From assembly GCA_049487715.1 (NCBI GenBank), contig CP150559.1, forward strand, positions 558,001 through 622,000: a stretch of 64,000 bases of DNA, written 5' to 3'. This stretch comes from Pycnococcus provasolii. Lineage: Eukaryota > Chlorophyta > Pseudoscourfieldiophyceae > Pseudoscourfieldiales. Under the pieces are notes generated by a model. It did not search any database. It had not been told where the DNA came from and worked only from the letters and a program-made list of their open reading frames with translations. Position 1 is the stretch's first letter, and every line of letters begins with the position of its first letter. Positions 59,924-64,000 of the stretch are shown here, piece by piece. Position numbers and translations under genes: made by a program.

Positions 59924-62120
59924 AATTTGGATTAAAGCGCCCGGCGCGTCCGCCGTTAGCACGCCCGCCGCTGCGTCCGCCACCGCCACCTCGCGCGCTG
60001 CCACGCCCGCTGCCACGCCCGCCGCTGCGACCGCCGCTGCGACCGCCACGACCACCACCTCGTCCACCCTCGCCACCGCCTGGAGCGCCGCCGCCGCCGC
60101 CGCCAAACCCCCCGCCGCTAGGCGTCGGGGCTGAGATGGCGCACCCACGCGTCTGCGCGAACCACTCCACCTCATCTTTCAGAACAGCCTTTCTCCTCAC
60201 CACCTCGTCCAAGACCGCCTCAAAGGCGGGCGCGAACTGAGCCAGCACGTCGTGCTTTCGCTTCTCTCCGCGAGCAATGGCGGCCATGTCGCGCTCCTGC
60301 GCTCCTCTCAAAAAGGGACGCCACAATTTGTCCTGCCCGAGGCGCTGATACGCCGTCACCAGCGCCTCGCCTAGCCAAGTGCTCTCGAATATCTGGCCCG
60401 CGCCAGTGCCAGCATGCTTCACGACGTATCGACGCTCCTGCAAAGTGTGTATGTGCTGATGCATGGTTGCGTCTGTTCCGATGCCATGCCTCTCCATGAG
60501 CGCAATCAAGTCGCTCTCCGTGAGCCTCGGCGGCGGGCTGGTCCGTCCCGCCACCAGCCTGATATCCGGTGTAAATTCCATGCCAGGCTCCATCGGCGGC
60601 AGCTCGCCATCCCCTCCAAACGACTCGTAGCGGTACACGTCCAGGTAATTCCGCTCCGTGCACGTGCGCCCTCGCGCCTCGAACAGCTCACCCGCGACAT
60701 TAGCCTCCGCTCGCGTCTCGACGCCCACTGCTGGATCCCCAAGACATGCCAAAAAGTGCCTGACGACGAACTCGTACACAGCCTTCTTATCGGACGACCA
60801 GTTGCCTCCACCTTCGGGAGCCTTCTTGACAGGCGTGATGGGCGGGTGCGCCTGATCGTTGCCTCCACCTCGTCGCGGGCACCACATCTGCTGGTTGGCT
60901 GGCGCGCCGGCTTCCACGGCACGCTGTGTTGCCTTGGCAATCAAATGCATGGCGTACGGCGCCCACCTCTGGTCGCTTTGCTGCTCGCGAACGACCGTCG
61001 TGAAGTCGAAGCCCTCGGGGAACTGGTCCGTCTCCGTGCGCGGGTAGCTGATGTACCCCTCCTGGTAGAGCTTCTCGGCATGGTTCATAATTTCCTGGCC
61101 AGACATGCGCGTGTAGCGCGTCAGACGCTTTGTCATTTCTATCGTGGCGAGCGGCAGAGGCTGCTGCTTCGTCACCTGGCGCCCATCCGCGCTCACGATC
61201 GTGGCGACGGGATGTTCGACGCACATGTCGTGCAGGACGGCGGCGCATTCTTGGTCGTACAGGCGCCCTCGTGCCCACTCGAACGTCACCTCCTTGAGAT
61301 TGGAGGCTGAAGCAGCCTGCTGGAAGTTGATGTGCTGCTGCATGGGGAAGCGGTGCACGAGCTTGATGGTCCAGAAGTCCTCCGGTGCGTGGTTTTGGAT
61401 TTCCCAGTCGCGCGACACGACGAAACCGAGCGTGGGAAACTGGCACGGCCCGTACGAGACGAGCGGGCCGCGCTCGCCGCTCGACAGCCACTGGCAAGCC
61501 TGCGGGCAGCCTCCTCTGAACAGCTTTGTCTGGAAGCGCGTGAACGCCGCGCCGATGCGCAGGTCCATCTCCTGCCTTGCGTCGACGCTCTCGCTGACGC
61601 GCGCATCCGGCTGCCCTAGCGACTGCACCGCGCGGTGCACCTCCGCGGGCACGAGGCTTGAGAACTTGGCACGCAGCACGGCAAAGTTTGCGTTGTTTTT
61701 CGCCTTGCGGCACGTCTCGAGCACCTCGAACCCGATATTTTCCCCCTCGGCGTCGCAGTCGAGCCAGAGCACGAGTTTGTGCGCGCGTTTCATTTCCGCG
61801 TCGAGCGTTCGCGCGATATCCTTTTTGGAGTCAGGAACGCGTCGCGTGACAGGCGTGGACAGTTTGAGTAGAGATGTGTCATCGACGCTGTTCCACGACT
61901 TGTACTGTCCGTCGAAGTCGAGTTCCATGAGGTGTCCTGTGACAGATGTGAACACCATGGTGACATGTTCTCCGTTGAGCGTGAATGGAAACTCGAAGAC
62001 TTTGTTGTACGGGCTGTGCGACGATCGAACGGAGGCTGTTGTGTTGGAGAGTATGCGCGCGACTTCCTTCGCCACCGACGGCTTCTCCGCGACGTTGAGA
62101 ACACGAACACTCACCACCAT
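59919..62120 (-). CDS. DNA topoisomerase III (alpha-like) with RGG tail
   Basis: Type IA topoisomerase that dissolves double Holliday junctions with RecQ helicase and Rmi1. Start chosen at MVVSVRVLNVAEKPSVAKEV (62120), where family similarity begins; an upstream in-frame Met at 62225 would add 35 residues. About 733 residues. Motifs: TSVTGHLMELDF, LWLDCDAEGENIGFEVL (Toprim acidic residues), DLRIGAAFTRFQTKLF, SYGPCQFPTLGFVV and the active-site Tyr in ISYPRTETDQFP. These match the TOP3-alpha branch better than beta. The tail after about residue 670 is a long Gly/Arg RGG-like repeat; no zinc fingers of the usual alpha type are visible. Such tails bind RNA in TOP3-beta. Confidence 0.93.
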   Translation of the reverse strand: MVVSVRVLNVAEKPSVAKEVARILSNTTASVRSSHSPYNKVFEFPFTLNGEHVTMVFTSVTGHLMELDFDGQYKSWNSVDDTSLLKLSTPVTRRVPDSKKDIARTLDAEMKRAHKLVLWLDCDAEGENIGFEVLETCRKAKNNANFAVLRAKFSSLVPAEVHRAVQSLGQPDARVSESVDARQEMDLRIGAAFTRFQTKLFRGGCPQACQWLSSGERGPLVSYGPCQFPTLGFVVSRDWEIQNHAPEDFWTIKLVHRFPMQQHINFQQAASASNLKEVTFEWARGRLYDQECAAVLHDMCVEHPVATIVSADGRQVTKQQPLPLATIEMTKRLTRYTRMSGQEIMNHAEKLYQEGYISYPRTETDQFPEGFDFTTVVREQQSDQRWAPYAMHLIAKATQRAVEAGAPANQQMWCPRRGGGNDQAHPPITPVKKAPEGGGNWSSDKKAVYEFVVRHFLACLGDPAVGVETRAEANVAGELFEARGRTCTERNYLDVYRYESFGGDGELPPMEPGMEFTPDIRLVAGRTSPPPRLTESDLIALMERHGIGTDATMHQHIHTLQERRYVVKHAGTGAGQIFESTWLGEALVTAYQRLGQDKLWRPFLRGAQERDMAAIARGEKRKHDVLAQFAPAFEAVLDEVVRRKAVLKDEVEWFAQTRGCAISAPTPSGGGFGGGGGGAPGGGEGGRGGGRGGRSGGRSGGRGSGRGSARGGGGGRSGGRANGGRAGRFNPNL

Positions 62121-62376
62121 TTTAGAATAAAGGATGCACCAGCAAAGCAGGCAGGGCAGGAAGAGGGCGGGAACGGGACGGGACGACGACAGACCCGAAA
62201 AAACAGGTCGAAAAAACCCGAACACCCCTAACCCCTAACCCCTAACCCGAACACCCCTAACACCTAACACCCGAACCCTAACACCCTAACCCTAATCAGG
62301 CGTTAGCAGGGTTGGGTTCTTCCCTTCCTTCCTTCGGGCGGGCGGGCGGGCTCCCTTCTCCTGCCGCGGCCTGGGC
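62121..62376. other. Topoisomerase upstream region
   Basis: Contains the telomere-like tract below and GGGCGGGC repeats (62335-62350). It separates topoisomerase III from the recombinase remnant. Confidence 0.6.
62227..62296. repeat. Telomere-like tract (CCCTAA with CCCCTAA variants)
   Basis: About ten imperfect units mixing CCCCTAA, CCCTAA and CACCTAA, immediately upstream of topoisomerase III and just before the recombinase remnant. Confidence 0.88.
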
Positions 62377-63036
62377 GTGGCATCCTCTGCTGCGGATAAT
62401 CTTTCGCTGCTGCGGGCTCTCCTCGCCGTCGCCATCTGTTTCATGACGATGTCGCGGCCCATCTCCATTCTTCTGTTGCCTACAACAGACCTGACAGCTG
62501 ACCCCGATTCCGCCTCACATTGTGTGACAGTCACGCGTCAGCACGTCAAAACCGACCACGGCATCGACCGCAACCAGCCGGGCCGATTTCCGCTGTCATT
62601 CCCGCGCCGCTTTGCGGGCTTGGCTACTGCGCTGCGCAACTTCACAGCCGCGCGCGCCGCTGTCTACCCCACTGCGACGCATTTCTTTGAGCTTCCGGGC
62701 GAGCGCTTCACCGAAAAAACTAATTTTGGTGACGCCCTCGGCCGCATGCTCGGTACAGCGCTGACCACTGTCAGCCTGCAGCCGCCAGAGGGGCGCGTGT
62801 ACACGGCGCGCTCTCTTCGCTCTGGTGGCGCGTCTGCTGCGGAAATGGTTCCCCTTCCGCGCAGCAAAATCGAGTTCCTCGGCGGATGGGCCGTGGACTC
62901 GAAACGCTTATCGCAGCACTACATCAGCCGAGCCACGCCGCCTACTTTTATAGATGGACAAATACTGGTATGCGCGAAAACGCATACCGTATATCCCGAT
63001 ATATACCAATACCGCGGTATATCTGGTATATCGTGA
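62377..63036 (+). pseudogene. Tyrosine recombinase C-terminal fragment (mobile element)
   Basis: A 219-codon frame whose second half reads YTARSLRSGGASAAEMVPLP, KIEFLGGW and LSQHYI, the spacing of the tyrosine-recombinase catalytic core: Arg region, W/H box, and Tyr in HYI. The usual first His of HxxR is Arg here (RSLR). The N-terminal SAM-like domain and first catalytic Arg are not evident. The frame starts next to telomeric repeats, so the gene looks 5'-truncated. Related enzymes move DIRS, Crypton and similar eukaryotic elements; which one cannot be told. The stop lies inside the hairpin cluster. Confidence 0.65.
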
Positions 63037-63965
63037 CGTGCAGGCGACGGCAGCGGCTTCGGTTCCTCATGAAGAACCAGCTCGTGGAGATACGAGGCGG
63101 GATCAGAGTCATCAGGACTTACGAGGAGCCGGATGGATTCCAGGTGGGAAGCCAAGCATGCGATGGGATGAACTAGAGCGTGTGGTGGATGACGCCCATC
63201 AAGGTCCCACCAAGTACCTGAAGCATAGACAAAGGCGGCATAGTGAGCCAGCCAGTGGCCCGCCTCCGATCGGCGACGGGAGCTGACGATGAGCGCAGAG
63301 CCAGACCACTCCCAATCCGCGACGCGTGTCCTGAGGTTGACAAATTGCCGCGGGTGAGCGTGAACGAGCCGACCCGAGGCAGCGGAAACGGCGCTGACGA
63401 CGAAGGCGTCATCTTCCGGGATGTACGTGAGTTCATGCAGGACCAGGCCTTGCAGGTGAGCATGGTGGCAAAGCATCTCGTCCTCCTGACGAAGAGCCTC
63501 GGCCGAGTTCGCGTAGTAGCTGGCCGTGCCTAAGGTTTGGTTGGCATGCAATGTGTGCACGCCAAGATTGGCAGCGCATACATTGAAAGCCACCATGGCG
63601 GAGTGAGCCCGCTGAGAGCCGAAAGCGTTCGGGGCGGTGGCGATGAACTGGGCAACCGCAGCCCAGCCCGGAACTTGGCTGTAGGGCGTGTGGCTGTAGC
63701 CATTCGGTACGCGAACGAGTACCCACCGTTCGTCGCCCACCGAGTCAGCCTCGGACGTCGCCAGCGCTGCGTCCAACGGTGGGGGCTGCGGTCCCGGGTT
63801 GCGCGCCTCACCCGACACTTGATCAATGTCGTCGGAAGCGTCCGTGACGCGCCCCTTGCGGAACCATTGCACGCACGTCGCACCGTGCACGCACGCCTTG
63901 GGCCCACGCTGGAAACGCAACTGGCTCGCCGTGCAAACGCCGTGCACAGCAAGCCCGCGTGTCAT
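62919..63965 (-). CDS. ORF of probable mobile element with NPGP motif
   Basis: A 348-codon frame from ATG at 63965, convergent with the recombinase fragment and overlapping its 3' end by 118 bp. Near residue 55 is SGEARNPGPQPPP, similar to the GEAxNPGP sequences in transposon polyproteins of algae and to 2A-like NPGP motifs, though the canonical Asp-x-Glu spacing is absent. Further on, AGHWLAHYAAFVYASGTWWD and an AMVAFNVCAAN segment recall cysteine peptidases of the OTU/Josephin type, but this is weak. The last ~35 codons read through the palindromic cluster and may not be native. Its promoter region lies at the right edge and it may extend further. Confidence 0.5.
   Translation of the reverse strand: MTRGLAVHGVCTASQLRFQRGPKACVHGATCVQWFRKGRVTDASDDIDQVSGEARNPGPQPPPLDAALATSEADSVGDERWVLVRVPNGYSHTPYSQVPGWAAVAQFIATAPNAFGSQRAHSAMVAFNVCAANLGVHTLHANQTLGTASYYANSAEALRQEDEMLCHHAHLQGLVLHELTYIPEDDAFVVSAVSAASGRLVHAHPRQFVNLRTRVADWEWSGSALIVSSRRRSEAGHWLAHYAAFVYASGTWWDLDGRHPPHALVHPIACLASHLESIRLLVSPDDSDPASYLHELVLHEEPKPLPSPARHDIPDIPRYWYISGYTVCVFAHTSICPSIKVGGVARLM
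62967..63032. repeat. Cluster of short perfect and near-perfect hairpins
   Basis: GGTATGCG-CGAAAA-CGCATACC (62967-62988) is a perfect 8-bp stem. ATACCGCGGTAT (63009-63020) is a perfect 12-bp palindrome. GATATATACCA (62998-63008) pairs imperfectly with TGGTATATC (63024-63032) around it. Likely element terminus, transcription end or cruciform. Confidence 0.85.
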
Positions 63966-64000
63966 AGCGCGCGCGGTTTTTCCTCTGACTTTTTGGCACT

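Overview
The window looks like nuclear DNA of a green alga with a primary plastid, most likely a flagellate of prasinophyte grade. The evidence is: a lumenal PsbO whose precursor has a plastid transit peptide but no ER signal; a GT5 starch synthase and a CBM20 starch-binding protein; a CCT-domain regulator; TGTAA sequences near many gene 3' ends (the usual green-algal poly(A) signal); GC-rich coding DNA; and two ciliary genes (DNAI7/IC97 and ARMC9). The exact lineage cannot be fixed from sequence alone. Genes are dense and mostly intronless. One intron (psbO) can be modelled with matching phase and consensus ends.

Layout. 1-6 kb: a partial sialidase-like type II membrane protein, a telomere-like repeat, psbO, and a small secreted protein. 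6-15 kb: a CCT protein, axonemal DNAI7, a secreted cysteine-rich protein, and a SERCA-type Ca2+ pump. 15-22 kb: a SMARCAL1-type helicase, leucyl aminopeptidase, starch synthase. 22-24 kb: a 28-bp minisatellite island with an unassigned reading frame. 24-31 kb: carotenoid cleavage dioxygenase, an unknown protein, a CBM20/coiled-coil protein, and a family-2 glycosyltransferase sharing its C-terminal tail. 31-43 kb: DOA10/MARCH6 ubiquitin ligase, PEX16, a small membrane protein, a SET-domain methyltransferase, Tudor-SN. 43-50 kb: a type II thioesterase-like protein, RIO2 kinase, an MscS channel, and a ubiquitin-Ni superoxide dismutase fusion. 50-62 kb: a coiled-coil protein with recent internal tandem duplications, a cyclic-nucleotide-domain K+ channel, ARMC9, topoisomerase III. 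62-64 kb: a mobile-element remnant with a truncated tyrosine recombinase, nested hairpins and an opposing ORF carrying an NPGP motif.

Many neighbours are divergent pairs with short shared upstream regions. Several of these regions hold TTAGGG-type telomeric repeats, which may be promoter elements or scars of repair. Five apparent one-base frameshifts occur in four otherwise convincing genes (SET, thioesterase, RIO2, ARMC9 twice). Most lie in low-complexity DNA, so uncorrected assembly indels are the simplest explanation.

The best leads are the near-identical C-terminal tail on the adjacent starch-binding protein and glycosyltransferase, the ubiquitin-NiSOD fusion, the thioesterase without its serine nucleophile, and the recombinase element beside telomeric repeats. 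All calls are by eye; no database search was run.
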